Assembly (NCBI RefSeq): GCF_049800915.1
Contig: NZ_JBNAFY010000002.1
Span: forward strand, 682,001 to 746,000
Direction: 5' to 3'
Length of the DNA stretch: 64,000 bases
Source of the DNA: Amaricoccus macauensis_A
Lineage (GTDB): Bacteria > Pseudomonadota > Alphaproteobacteria > Rhodobacterales > Rhodobacteraceae
Under the pieces are notes generated by a model, which saw nothing but the letters and a program-made list of their open reading frames with translations, searched no databases and was not told the origin of the DNA. How positions within the stretch are numbered: position 1 is the stretch's first letter; the number at the start of each line of letters is the position of its first letter. The position numbers and the translations under genes were made by a program. Shown piece after piece: positions 1 to 7,858 of the stretch.

Positions 1-21
1 TCGCGCCGGCCTGTCCCGACC

Positions 22-831
22 TCAGGCGGCGGCGTAGGCCGCCGGAAGCTGGAGCGCGCGGATGAGGTCACGCACTTCCTGCCTGGCTGCGATATTCGAC
101 ATGGTCATCGTCTGCGGATCGTCGGCGCGCAGATCGAGAAGTGTCAGCCCCGAAAGGAACAGTTCCCGGAAGATCACCCGTTCCGAGAAGCCCGGCGCGA
201 TCCGGAAGCCGATTCGCTGTGACAGTTCGTCGAGGGCCGCGCCAACCCGACGCTTGTTCTTCGCGTCGAACGTGGACATGCGGTTGCGCAGCACGATCCA
301 GTCCATCTGCGGACGCCCTGTTGCCGCGCGGTTCTGCCGCGATTTCCAGACCATCTCGGAATAGAGCGAGGGGCCGAGAATATGGCCATCCACCGGGTCG
401 AGCCGCGCCAGCATGTCGAAATCGACGAGACTGTCGTTCATGGGCGTGATGAGAACATCCGCCGCCGCATGGGCCGCCCGCGACAGCACGGTATGCGAGC
501 CGGGACAGTCGATCACGATGTAGTCGCAATCCCGGCTGAGCGTTCCGATCGCGTTAATGAAGTTTTCCTGGTCCTCGACCTCGGCATCGAGCCGACTGTC
601 CAGTTCGCTGGCCTGGATCTCGAGCCGCCGCGGCATCGGCAATGCGAAGCCGTGGCGCTTCATGTAATCCTCGCGGTTGTCGAGGTAGCGGAACAGGCTC
701 TTCTGCCTCAGGTCGAAATCGAGCGCGCCCACGGCGTTGCCCGATCTCACCAGGGCGGTGATCACATGCATGGCGGTGGTGGACTTGCCCGATCCACCCT
801 TTTCGTTGCCCATGACGATGATCCGGGTCAT
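22..831 (-). CDS. mipZ: MipZ-type ParA/MinD family ATPase, cell division positioning
   Basis: This is a 269-residue cytoplasmic P-loop ATPase. A deviant Walker A motif, KGGSGKST, lies at residues 11-18 with the extra lysine at its start that marks the ParA/MinD superfamily. It is followed by DFDLRQKSL near residue 38, a signature of MipZ rather than of ParA or Soj. In Caulobacter MipZ forms a gradient from the ParB-bound origin and inhibits FtsZ polymerisation away from midcell. That role is inferred here from family membership. The length fits MipZ. The gene is monocistronic on the minus strand, downstream of the terminator of the rpmE operon. No parB lies in the window, which is normal for MipZ. 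Confidence 0.9.
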   Translation of the reverse strand: MTRIIVMGNEKGGSGKSTTAMHVITALVRSGNAVGALDFDLRQKSLFRYLDNREDYMKRHGFALPMPRRLEIQASELDSRLDAEVEDQENFINAIGTLSRDCDYIVIDCPGSHTVLSRAAHAAADVLITPMNDSLVDFDMLARLDPVDGHILGPSLYSEMVWKSRQNRAATGRPQMDWIVLRNRMSTFDAKNKRRVGAALDELSQRIGFRIAPGFSERVIFRELFLSGLTLLDLRADDPQTMTMSNIAARQEVRDLIRALQLPAAYAAA

Positions 832-960
832 GCGTCACTCCTGCCTCTGGACCGAAGCCGTTTCAGGCGGGGGCGCCGTCTGAAAAGGACTGCCGGCCAA
901 GTTCATGTTCCTGGGCGGGTTCGGCCGTCAAACCTGGGTGGCTCGCGGCGTTCCCGCTCT

Positions 961-997
961 CCAAACGAAATGGAGCGCCCTCTTTCGGGGCGCTCCA
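961..997 (-). terminator. Intrinsic terminator of the trmD-rplS-rpmE unit
   Basis: A 10-bp perfect inverted repeat (TGGAGCGCCC and its complement) encloses a 7-nt loop at 971-997. Read on the minus strand it is followed by TTTCGTTT at 970-963. It lies 35 bp beyond the rpmE stop codon. Confidence 0.8.
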
Positions 998-1031
998 CTA
1001 AATCTAGTCGAAAGCTCTGATTCGAGAAAGC

Positions 1032-1253
1032 TCAGAAGCCCAGGCCTTCGTATTTCTTCTTGAACTTCGAGACGCGTCCGCCGGTGTCCATCAGGCGCTG
1101 CGATCCGCCGGTCCAGGCCGGGTGCGCGCTGGGATCGATCTCGAGGGCCAGCGTGTCGCCTTCGGCGCCGTAGGTCGAGCGCGTGCGATAGGTCGAGCCG
1201 TCGGTCAGCTTCACTTCGATGAAGTGATAATCGGGGTGAATGTCCTTTTTCAT
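1032..1253 (-). CDS. rpmE: 50S ribosomal protein L31
   Basis: A 73-residue protein that begins MKKDIHPDYH, the standard start of bacterial L31, a late-assembling large-subunit protein that bridges to the 30S subunit. It has no cysteine at all, so it is the zinc-independent (C-minus) form, which is common in alphaproteobacteria. The TGGSQRLMDTGGRVSKFKKK segment is typical of the family. The gene starts 11 bp after rplS with GGAG about 5 nt before the ATG. It is the last gene of the trmD-rplS-rpmE unit and is followed by a strong terminator. Confidence 0.95.
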   Translation of the reverse strand: MKKDIHPDYHFIEVKLTDGSTYRTRSTYGAEGDTLALEIDPSAHPAWTGGSQRLMDTGGRVSKFKKKYEGLGF

Positions 1254-1264
1254 CTCTCCAGACC

Positions 1265-1642
1265 TCAGCTAGCGGTTTTCGGCTTGTAGTTGGTCTTCTC
1301 GGCGATGCGGGCAGATTTGCCGCGACGATCGCGGAGGTAATAGAGCTTCGCACGACGGACCTTGCCGCGGCGGACCACGGTGATCGAATCGATGTTCGGC
1401 GAGTGGAGCGGGAAAACACGCTCGACGCCTTCGCCGAAGGAGATCTTGCGCACGGTGAAGCTTGCGCCGATGCCTGCGCCGCCGTTGCGGGCGATGCAGA
1501 CGCCCTCGTAGGCCTGAACGCGCGAGCGCGTGCCCTCGGTCACCTTGTAGCCGACACGCACGGTGTCACCGGCCGCGAAATCCGGTATTTCCTTGGCCAG
1601 AGCAGTGATCTGCTCGGCTTCGATTTGCGCGATGAGGTTCAT
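1265..1642 (-). CDS. rplS: 50S ribosomal protein L19
   Basis: This is a 125-residue L19, a protein at the 30S-50S interface. The core motifs DTVRVGYKVTEGTRSRVQAYEG and FTVRKISFGEGVERVFPLHSP are in place, and the length matches the family. The ATG overlaps the trmD stop codon (ATGA), which implies translational coupling. It belongs to the trmD-rplS-rpmE transcription unit. In most bacteria trmD-rplS is continuous with rpsP-rimM. Here the two halves are split by ppx/gppA. Confidence 0.97.
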   Translation of the reverse strand: MNLIAQIEAEQITALAKEIPDFAAGDTVRVGYKVTEGTRSRVQAYEGVCIARNGGAGIGASFTVRKISFGEGVERVFPLHSPNIDSITVVRRGKVRRAKLYYLRDRRGKSARIAEKTNYKPKTAS

Positions 1643-2445
1643 TCTCTCTCATCCTCTCGATGCTCGCCTTGAGCGGCGATGGTGTGCGCGTCCGAGAGCT
1701 CTGCCTCTCCTGCCGGGTCCGCATATGCGCCTGGGCTTTCGCCCGCCGCATAGGCCCGCCAGAGGTCGGGACGACGTTCCTTCGTGATCCGTTCCGCCTG
1801 AGCGCGACGCCAATCGGCGATGCGTCCATGATGTCCCGAGAGGAGAACCTCGGGGATCGAAAGACCTTCCCAAACGGCCGGACGGGTATATTGAGGGTGC
1901 TCCAAAAGACCGGATGCGAAGGATTCTTCGACCGGCGACTCAGGATTGCCCAGGACGCGGGGTATAAGCCGGACGCAGGCATCGATCAAGCCCATTGCTG
2001 CGATTTCTCCGCCGGTGAGGATAAAATCCCCCATGGATATCTCAAGGATTTCGCGGGCTTCGATCACCCGCTGGTCCAGGCCCTCGAACCGGCCGCAAAA
2101 CAGCGTGACCCCGGCGCCATCCGCGATTCTGCGTGCCATGGCCTGGTCGAAGCGGCGGCCACGCGGCGAAAGATAGATCACCGGCCAGTCCTCGCGGGAC
2201 CGCCCGCTTTCGCTGGCATCGAGTGCGCGCGCGGCGACATCCGGCTTCAGCACCATTCCCGCACCGCCGCCCGCTGGCGTGTCATCTACGCTGCGATGCC
2301 TGTCGAATGCGAAATCGCGGAGTTGCACCGTGTCGAGGTTCCAGAGCCCGTCGGTGAGCGCGCGCCCGGTGATCGACGCGCCGAGCGGTCCGGGGAACAT
2401 CTCCGGGTAGAGCGTCAGGATACGTGCGGTCCAGGGTGCGGGCAT
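1639..2445 (-). CDS. trmD: tRNA (guanine-37-N1)-methyltransferase TrmD
   Basis: A 268-residue SPOUT-class enzyme that methylates G37 of tRNAs with S-adenosylmethionine and so prevents +1 frameshifting. Diagnostic motifs are ILTLYPEMFPG near the N-terminus, RSVDDTPAGGGAGMV, YLSPRGRRFDQ, and the trefoil-knot SAM-binding stretch LTGGEIAAM followed by NPESPVEESF. The first gene of its unit, it is read divergently from ppx/gppA, so a promoter should lie in 2446-2609. No strong ribosome binding site is visible before the ATG at 2445. The start is chosen from the family N-terminus. Confidence 0.97.
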   Translation of the reverse strand: MPAPWTARILTLYPEMFPGPLGASITGRALTDGLWNLDTVQLRDFAFDRHRSVDDTPAGGGAGMVLKPDVAARALDASESGRSREDWPVIYLSPRGRRFDQAMARRIADGAGVTLFCGRFEGLDQRVIEAREILEISMGDFILTGGEIAAMGLIDACVRLIPRVLGNPESPVEESFASGLLEHPQYTRPAVWEGLSIPEVLLSGHHGRIADWRRAQAERITKERRPDLWRAYAAGESPGAYADPAGEAELSDAHTIAAQGEHREDERE

Positions 2446-2609
2446 CGGCGGGTCTGACAGGCTGCGGTGGATCGGGAGCGCCTTCTCTCGGTCACGGACG
2501 CCACGACCGCAAGGCTAAAATCGCCGAAAAATCGCGGCACTGGACCGAACCGCCGCGCGATGTCAGCATTGAACAGGTAGAGACAGGGGCAGGATAAGGG
2601 GGAGAGACG

Positions 2610-4157
2610 ATGACCGTCAGATCAGCAGAGCCGGCGGGCGAGCCCACGCGGCGCATCGAGATCGACACAGCGCGGATCCTCGGACGGGACCAGGCCCACT
2701 ACGGCGTGATCGATATCGGGTCCAACTCCATTCGCCTCGTCGTCTACGATTCGCTCAGCCGCGCGCCGTTCCCGCGCTTCAACGAGAAGTCGTTTTCCGC
2801 CCTTGGCGCAGGGCTCGACGCATCGGGCAATCTCACGGACGAGGCGATACGGCGCGCGATCCATGCCATCCGCCGGCTCGATGCCATCGCCAAGGCCATG
2901 GATGTGCCGCGCATCGACGTCATCGCCACCGAAGCCACGCGCCGGGCGAAGAATGGCACCAAACTCGTCGAGGCAATCCGCGAGGCGACGGGCATGGAAA
3001 CGCGGGTTCTGACCGGGGAGGAGGAGGCGACATACACCTCGATGGGCGTCATCTCCGGCTTCTTCCGGCCGGTGGGGCTCGTGGGTGATATCGGCGGCGG
3101 GAGCCTCGAGGTGGCCGAAGTGGTGGATGACAAGGTGGGAGAGCGCATGACCTCCATGCCGCTCGGCGCATTGCCGGTGAAGGCACTGATGGAGGAAGGC
3201 TACGGCACGGCGAAGGACGCCATCGACGAGATCCTGCGCGAAAACATCCCGCCGCTTCTGACCAATCCGGTCTTCTACGCGGTGGGCGGCGGCTGGCGGG
3301 CGCTCGCGCGGGTGCATATCGCGATGAATGCCGCCCCGATCAGCGTGGTGCATGGCTACGAGGTCGAGGCGGAAGAGTTGCGCAAGCTCGCGCGCAAGAT
3401 TGCCAAGATGGACAGGGCAGAGGTGGCCGACCTTCCCGATGTGCCGAGCCGCCGGGTCGATACCCTTCCTGCCGCGGCTCTGGTGATGTCGCGGGTGCTG
3501 AAGGCACTCAAGCCCGAAAGCGTCGTCTTTTCCTCCTACGGCCTGCGCGAGGGCTGGCTCTATGCGCAGCTGGACGAGGAGGAACAGTATCGCGATCCGC
3601 TGCTCGAATGCGCGCAGGCGATCGGTCTGCCCGGCGCGCGGGTGCCGGCCTTCAGCGCTGCACTGGCGAAATGGACGGACGACCTTTTTCCCGGCGAGAC
3701 CGACAGCGACCGGCGCCTGCGGCTCTCGGTCTGTGCGCTCACGGATCTCTCCTGGCGCGACCACGACAAGGTGCGCGCCGAGGAAAGCTTCCTGCGGCTG
3801 CTGCAGTTCCCGTTCATCGGCATCAGCCACGCGGAGCGCGCCTTTCTCGCCGTTGCCATCATGGCGCGCTATGGCGGAAAGGCCGAAACGGTCACCGATC
3901 GGCTGGGAGGCCTGTTGAGCCAGAGCCAGTTGCGCCGGGCGGAGATCCTGGGGCGTGCGCTCGTGCTCGGGCACCGCTTCTCGGCCAGCGTGCCGGAAAT
4001 CCTGCTGCAATCGCGCCTTCGGGTCGAGGCGGGCTCGGTCCGCCTCGAGGTTCTCGATGCCGAAAGCGTCCCGGACAGCGAGGCGGTGCAGACGCGCCTT
4101 CGGCAACTGGCGAAAGCGATGGGTGTGTCGGACTCGGAGGTCGTCGAAGCCGCCTGA
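2610..4157 (+). CDS. ppx: Ppx/GppA family exopolyphosphatase
   Basis: A 515-residue protein of the sugar kinase/Hsp70/actin fold. The phosphate-1 loop YGVIDIGSNSIRLVVYD lies near residue 30 and phosphate-2, GDIGGGSLEV, near residue 154. Family members hydrolyse inorganic polyphosphate or pppGpp; sequence alone does not separate the two activities. The long C-terminal region, including an HD-like helical part, agrees with the longer alphaproteobacterial Ppx form. The ATG has a strong GGGGGAGAG site in front. The gene is alone on the plus strand, between trmD and rimM. It ends 18 bp from the rimM stop, convergently, and so interrupts the usual rpsP-rimM-trmD-rplS operon. Its common neighbour rlmE is not present. 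Confidence 0.93.
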   Translation: MTVRSAEPAGEPTRRIEIDTARILGRDQAHYGVIDIGSNSIRLVVYDSLSRAPFPRFNEKSFSALGAGLDASGNLTDEAIRRAIHAIRRLDAIAKAMDVPRIDVIATEATRRAKNGTKLVEAIREATGMETRVLTGEEEATYTSMGVISGFFRPVGLVGDIGGGSLEVAEVVDDKVGERMTSMPLGALPVKALMEEGYGTAKDAIDEILRENIPPLLTNPVFYAVGGGWRALARVHIAMNAAPISVVHGYEVEAEELRKLARKIAKMDRAEVADLPDVPSRRVDTLPAAALVMSRVLKALKPESVVFSSYGLREGWLYAQLDEEEQYRDPLLECAQAIGLPGARVPAFSAALAKWTDDLFPGETDSDRRLRLSVCALTDLSWRDHDKVRAEESFLRLLQFPFIGISHAERAFLAVAIMARYGGKAETVTDRLGGLLSQSQLRRAEILGRALVLGHRFSASVPEILLQSRLRVEAGSVRLEVLDAESVPDSEAVQTRLRQLAKAMGVSDSEVVEAA

Positions 4158-4175
4158 GCGACGGGTGGGATCGGG

Positions 4176-4682
4176 TCAGACCAGCCCTTCGGGCAGGTCC
4201 ACGACCACCCGTCCGGACGAGAGGTCGACCGTGGGCACGACGTCCCGCGTGAAGGGCACCAGAACGACGGGCGCGCCGGGGCGCGCGATCTCGAGGAAAT
4301 CCCCCGCTCCGTGATCCATCACCGCCTTGATCCGGCCAAGCTCCGCGCCGCCGGCATCGAAGACCGCGAGCCCGATCAGGTCCGCATGGTAGAACTCGTC
4401 ATCGGGCAGATCGGGCAAACGGTCGCGGGGCGCGTAGAGCCGCGTGCCCTTGAGCGCCTGGGCCTCCTCGCGGGTCTGTACGCCCGAGAGTTTCGCGGCG
4501 TAGGCCCCCGAGACCGGCTTCAACAGCCGGATCTCGAAGGTGCGTCCGTCGTCACTGACCAGTGGCGCATAGTCAGCAATCGCGCCGGGGTCGGCGCAGA
4601 ACGACTTGAGCCGCACGTCGCCCTTCACGCCCCAGGCGCCGGCAATGGCCCCGAGGCAGACGAGATCGGTCTTGCGGTTCAT
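4176..4682 (-). CDS. rimM: 16S rRNA processing/maturation protein RimM
   Basis: This 168-residue assembly factor binds S19 and helps mature the 30S head. The N-terminal beta-barrel motif LGAIAGAWGVKGDVRLKSF and the PRC-barrel segment around FYHADLIGLAVFDAGGAELGRIKAV are clear, as is the terminal FTRDVVPTVDLSSGRVVV. It follows rpsP after 42 bp on the minus strand, as in most bacteria. The next gene is not trmD but the convergent ppx/gppA. Confidence 0.95.
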   Translation of the reverse strand: MNRKTDLVCLGAIAGAWGVKGDVRLKSFCADPGAIADYAPLVSDDGRTFEIRLLKPVSGAYAAKLSGVQTREEAQALKGTRLYAPRDRLPDLPDDEFYHADLIGLAVFDAGGAELGRIKAVMDHGAGDFLEIARPGAPVVLVPFTRDVVPTVDLSSGRVVVDLPEGLV

Positions 4683-4724
4683 CGCGCGCGCCCCTGCTGC
4701 GGATCACTTGTCCTGTGCGGAGCC

Positions 4725-5117
4725 TTATTCGGCAGCCGCACCTTCTTCAGCCGGTGCCTCGGCGGCAGCTTCGGCAGCTGCAGCGGCCTTCTCGGCGCGT
4801 TCCTTCGCGCGGGCCTGTGCGGCCTTGCCCGGCTCGCCGCGCTTGGGGTTGTTGCGGGTCTTCTGGCCGACAACGCCGGCAGCTTCGAGGAAACGGCTCA
4901 CGCGGTCGGTCGGCTGTGCGCCTTCGCCGAGCCAGTACTGCACGCGCTCCATGTCCATCTGGACGCGGTTTTCGTTGTCCTTCGGCAGGAGCGGGTTGTA
5001 GGTGCCGAGCTTCTCGATGAAGCGGCCGTCGCGGGCCATGCGGCTGTCGGCAGCCACGATCGAGTAGTGGGGACGCTTCTTGGACCCGCCGCGGGCGAGC
5101 CGGATCTTCATTGCCAT
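4725..5117 (-). CDS. rpsP: 30S ribosomal protein S16
   Basis: A 130-residue S16. The conserved core (KIRLARGGSKKRPHYSIVAAD, then GRFIEKLGTYNP) fills about the first 80 residues. A low-complexity tail rich in Ala, Glu and Lys follows, as is usual in alphaproteobacteria. S16 is an early-binding protein of the 30S body. The gene sits in the order ffh, GNAT, chorismate mutase, rpsP, rimM on the minus strand with short gaps, so these five genes are probably co-transcribed. Confidence 0.97.
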   Translation of the reverse strand: MAMKIRLARGGSKKRPHYSIVAADSRMARDGRFIEKLGTYNPLLPKDNENRVQMDMERVQYWLGEGAQPTDRVSRFLEAAGVVGQKTRNNPKRGEPGKAAQARAKERAEKAAAAAEAAAEAPAEEGAAAE

Positions 5118-5133
5118 GTCACTGGTCTCCTGT

Positions 5134-5475
5134 TCATGCGCTTGTTTGGGGCTGGGCGTCGGCCGCAGCCCCGGTTTCGAGATGTCTCTCGTGATGCCTG
5201 ATCACTTCCGAGATGATGAAGTTCAGGAATTTCTTGGCGAACTCGGGATCGAGATCCGCCTCGTTGGCGAGCCGCTCCAGCCGCTCGATCTGCACCGCCT
5301 CGCGGCTGGGATCGGAGGGGGGCAGCGCGTGCTCGGCCTTCAGCTTGCCGACGGCCTGAGTGTGCTTGAACCGCTCCGCGAGGGTGAAGACGAGGATCGC
5401 ATCGAGCCGATCGATGGACTCCCGATGGCCCCGCAGGAGGTCCGCCGCGCGGCGGATTGCGTCGCTCTCGCTCAT
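5134..5475 (-). CDS. Chorismate mutase, AroQ class
   Basis: A 113-residue all-helical protein of the AroQ (type II) chorismate mutase family, which turns chorismate into prephenate for Phe and Tyr synthesis. The first helix contains the pattern R-x3-D-x2-D (HRESIDRLDAILVFTLAERF). The following KLKAEHALPPSDPSRE matches the usual substrate-binding K-x6-P-x-D-x-x-R layout. It is monofunctional, with no fused prephenate dehydratase or DAHP synthase. Its ATG overlaps the stop of the upstream GNAT gene (ATGA). Its place between ffh and rpsP is common in Rhodobacteraceae, and it has no visible functional tie to translation. Confidence 0.85.
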   Translation of the reverse strand: MSESDAIRRAADLLRGHRESIDRLDAILVFTLAERFKHTQAVGKLKAEHALPPSDPSREAVQIERLERLANEADLDPEFAKKFLNFIISEVIRHHERHLETGAAADAQPQTSA

Positions 5476-6059
5476 TGCCTGGCCTCCTCGGCGATAAATC
5501 GGTAGACGCGACAGCCCAGACCGGCCTCAGCCTGTGCGTCGCGGCGTGCACCCAGCCGCTCAGCCACCCGGATCGAGCGGGCATTCTCCCCGTCGATATA
5601 GCTCACGAGGCTCGTGAACCCGTGGGTGCCGAATGCCCAGTCCAGCGCGACCCTGGCGGCCTCGGTGGCAAAGCCCCGTCCTTCGACCGCCGGCGTCACC
5701 AGCCAGCCGATCTCGGGTTCCGGATCGCCATATTCGTGGTCGATGGTCAGCACGCCGACCACCGCGCCGTCTTCGAGGGTTTCGATCGTCCATGCTCCAT
5801 GACCGCGCAGCGTCCAGCCGGCCACCAGTTCGCAGAAGTCGTGCCAGGAGCGGCGATCCCGCTCGCCCGTCACGAGCCCTGCACCACGATCATCCCGCAC
5901 GAAACCGGAATAGACCGGGTAGTCCTCGATCCGGGGCGCACGCAGCCTGAGACGCTCGGTTTCCAGAACCGGCAGAAGACCGCAAATCCGGGCCGAAAGC
6001 TGCGCGGCAGGTCCCTGCGGTGCGCGCTCCCAGGGTTTGGGAAGAACCTCCGCCATCAT
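5472..6059 (-). CDS. GNAT family N-acetyltransferase (RimJ-like)
   Basis: A 195-residue acetyltransferase. LETERLRLRAPRIEDYP is the typical start of the RimJ/RimL subgroup. The acetyl-CoA pyrophosphate-binding loop reads EGRGFATEAARVAL, and the C-terminal part (ENARSIRVAERLGAR) is standard. The substrate cannot be told from sequence. N-terminal amino groups of ribosomal proteins would suit both the subgroup and the neighbours, but that is inference. It overlaps ffh by an ATGA at its start and the chorismate mutase gene by an ATGA at its end, so it is translationally coupled to both. Confidence 0.85.
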   Translation of the reverse strand: MMAEVLPKPWERAPQGPAAQLSARICGLLPVLETERLRLRAPRIEDYPVYSGFVRDDRGAGLVTGERDRRSWHDFCELVAGWTLRGHGAWTIETLEDGAVVGVLTIDHEYGDPEPEIGWLVTPAVEGRGFATEAARVALDWAFGTHGFTSLVSYIDGENARSIRVAERLGARRDAQAEAGLGCRVYRFIAEEARQ

Positions 6060-7537
6060 TTCTTCTTGCCCAGCCCGCTTAGACCCGGAGGCAGTGCCAT
6101 GCCGCCCGGCGGGGTCATCCCGCCCGGCAGGCCGCCACCCGGCGGCATCGGGGGCATCCCGCCCGGCATTCCGCCACCGCCCTTGCCGAGGAGGCCGCCG
6201 AGACCGCCCCGCATCAGGTTCTTCATGCCGCCCTTGCCGCCCATCTTCTTCATGACGTCGGCCATCTGGCGATGCATCTTCAGCAGGCGGTTGAGTTCCT
6301 GAACCTCGAGGCCCGCGCCCGCGGCGATGCGCTTCTTGCGGCTGGCCTGGAGAAGTGCGGGGTTGCGGCGCTCCTGCTTGGTCATGGAATTGATGAGCGC
6401 GATCTGGCGCCGCAGGACCTTGTCGTCCATGCCCGCGCCCTCGAGCTGCTTGGCCATCTTGCCCATGCCCGGCAGCATGCCCATGACGCCCTGCATGCCG
6501 CCCATCTTCATCATCTGTTCGAGCTGGCCCTTGAGGTCGTTCATGTTGAACTGACCCTTCTGGAACCGCTTCATCATCCGTTCGGCGGCTTCGCGCTCGA
6601 AGGTCTCCTGCGCCTTTTCGACGAGGGAGACGATATCGCCCATGCCGAGGATGCGGCCGGCGACACGCTCGGGGTGAAACTCCTCCAGCGCCTCCATCTT
6701 CTCGCCGAGACCGACGAACTTGATCGGCTTGCCCGTGACGGCCCGCATCGAGAGCGCCGCACCGCCGCGCCCGTCACCATCCATCCGGGTGAGCACCACA
6801 CCGGAAATCCCGATGCGCCCGTCGAACTGCTCGGCCACGTTGACCGCGTCCTGACCGGTGAGGCCATCGACAACCAGAAGCGTCTCGTGGGGTTTCGTCG
6901 CCTCGCGCACCGCCTCGACTTCGCCCATCAGTTCGTCATCGATGTGCAGACGGCCCGCGGTGTCGAGCATGACGACATCATAACCGCCCAGCGTGGCCTG
7001 CTGCTTGGCGCGCTTGGCGATGGAGACCGCGTCTTGGCCCATGATAATGGGCAGCGTGTCGACGCCGATCTGCGTGCCGAGCACCGCAAGCTGCTCCATG
7101 GCGGCCGGGCGTCGGGTGTCGAGCGAGGCCATGAGGACGCGCTTGCCATCCTTGTCCTTCAGCCGCTTTGCGAGCTTCGCCGTGGTGGTCGTCTTGCCAG
7201 AGCCCTGAAGCCCGACCATCAGGACCGGGGCAGGGGGGCTCGCGACCCGCAGCTCGCCCGCATTCGGATCGTCGCCCGCCAGCATCTCGATCAGCGCGTC
7301 ATGAACGATCTTCACGACCTGCTGGCCGGGTGTCACCGACTTGGTAACCGCCTGGCCCTTCGCCTTCTCGGAGACACCCTTGATGAAGCTGCGGGCCACG
7401 GGCAGGGAGACATCGGCCTCCAGAAGCGCGACGCGCACCTCGCGCAGCGCCGTCGAGATATCCTCTTCGCTCAGCGCACCCTGTTTGGTGAGCTTGCCGA
7501 AGACGCCGCCTAGCCGGTCGGACAGATTCTCGAACAT
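6056..7537 (-). CDS. ffh: Signal recognition particle GTPase Ffh
   Basis: A 493-residue Ffh (SRP54) that, with 4.5S RNA, targets nascent inner-membrane proteins to FtsY. The order is the N domain (MFENLSDRLGGVFGKL), the G domain with the P-loop GLQGSGKTTTTAKLA around residue 108, DTAGR, and the closing loop near GLGEKMEALEEF. The methionine-rich M domain follows. The C-terminus is a Gly/Met/Pro-rich extension ending in KKK. I start at MFENL (7537) because homologues begin there and a GGGGG site lies upstream; an in-frame start 22 codons earlier is not needed. This is the first gene of the ffh-GNAT-chorismate mutase-rpsP-rimM unit. Confidence 0.97.
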   Translation of the reverse strand: MFENLSDRLGGVFGKLTKQGALSEEDISTALREVRVALLEADVSLPVARSFIKGVSEKAKGQAVTKSVTPGQQVVKIVHDALIEMLAGDDPNAGELRVASPPAPVLMVGLQGSGKTTTTAKLAKRLKDKDGKRVLMASLDTRRPAAMEQLAVLGTQIGVDTLPIIMGQDAVSIAKRAKQQATLGGYDVVMLDTAGRLHIDDELMGEVEAVREATKPHETLLVVDGLTGQDAVNVAEQFDGRIGISGVVLTRMDGDGRGGAALSMRAVTGKPIKFVGLGEKMEALEEFHPERVAGRILGMGDIVSLVEKAQETFEREAAERMMKRFQKGQFNMNDLKGQLEQMMKMGGMQGVMGMLPGMGKMAKQLEGAGMDDKVLRRQIALINSMTKQERRNPALLQASRKKRIAAGAGLEVQELNRLLKMHRQMADVMKKMGGKGGMKNLMRGGLGGLLGKGGGGMPGGMPPMPPGGGLPGGMTPPGGMALPPGLSGLGKKK

Positions 7538-7858
7538 CAGGCCAACAGCCCCCTTGCTTTCAGCCGCCCATGCGGCAAACGACGAATACGCCGGTGGGCG
7601 CAACGCGCTGACCGGCGGCGATCCTGCAATAGCACAGGACCGGAGAAAACGGATTCTCCGGAAGTTGGCACGGAAATACGAAAGTCAGCGTCGCTCGTCA
7701 ACTCTCATGTGCGCGACCCGCTGGAATTCTTCAGACGGGCGCGTCAGCGCACAGCCACCCAGACCGGTCCGCGCAGCTCGATTTCGCCAGACGTCAAATC
7801 AAGGGCGGGAAATTAAGGCCAGGAAATCAAGGACGGCGTCAACCGTGCGAACAGCGCA
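7538..7858. other. Intergenic leader region upstream of ffh
   Basis: These 321 bp hold no gene that I can support. A perfect 8-bp inverted repeat (CCGGAGAA, 6-nt loop, TTCTCCGG) lies at 7640-7661 and could be a terminator of the upstream membrane-protein gene or part of the ffh leader. I looked for 4.5S RNA here because it partners Ffh, but its GGTCAGG...GGAAGGAAGCAGCC signature is absent. Confidence 0.5.

Noticed and set aside
2622..4106. Long minus-strand open frame opposite ppx/gppA (494 codons)
   Set aside because: It is a shadow caused by GC-rich codon bias. Its product is rich in Arg, His, Ala and Gly and has no family features, while ppx/gppA on the other strand has all motifs.
7640..7661. 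Hairpin near ffh as part of a 4.5S RNA gene
   Set aside because: The conserved SRP RNA tip and GGAAGGAAGCAGCC-like sequence are absent from the region.
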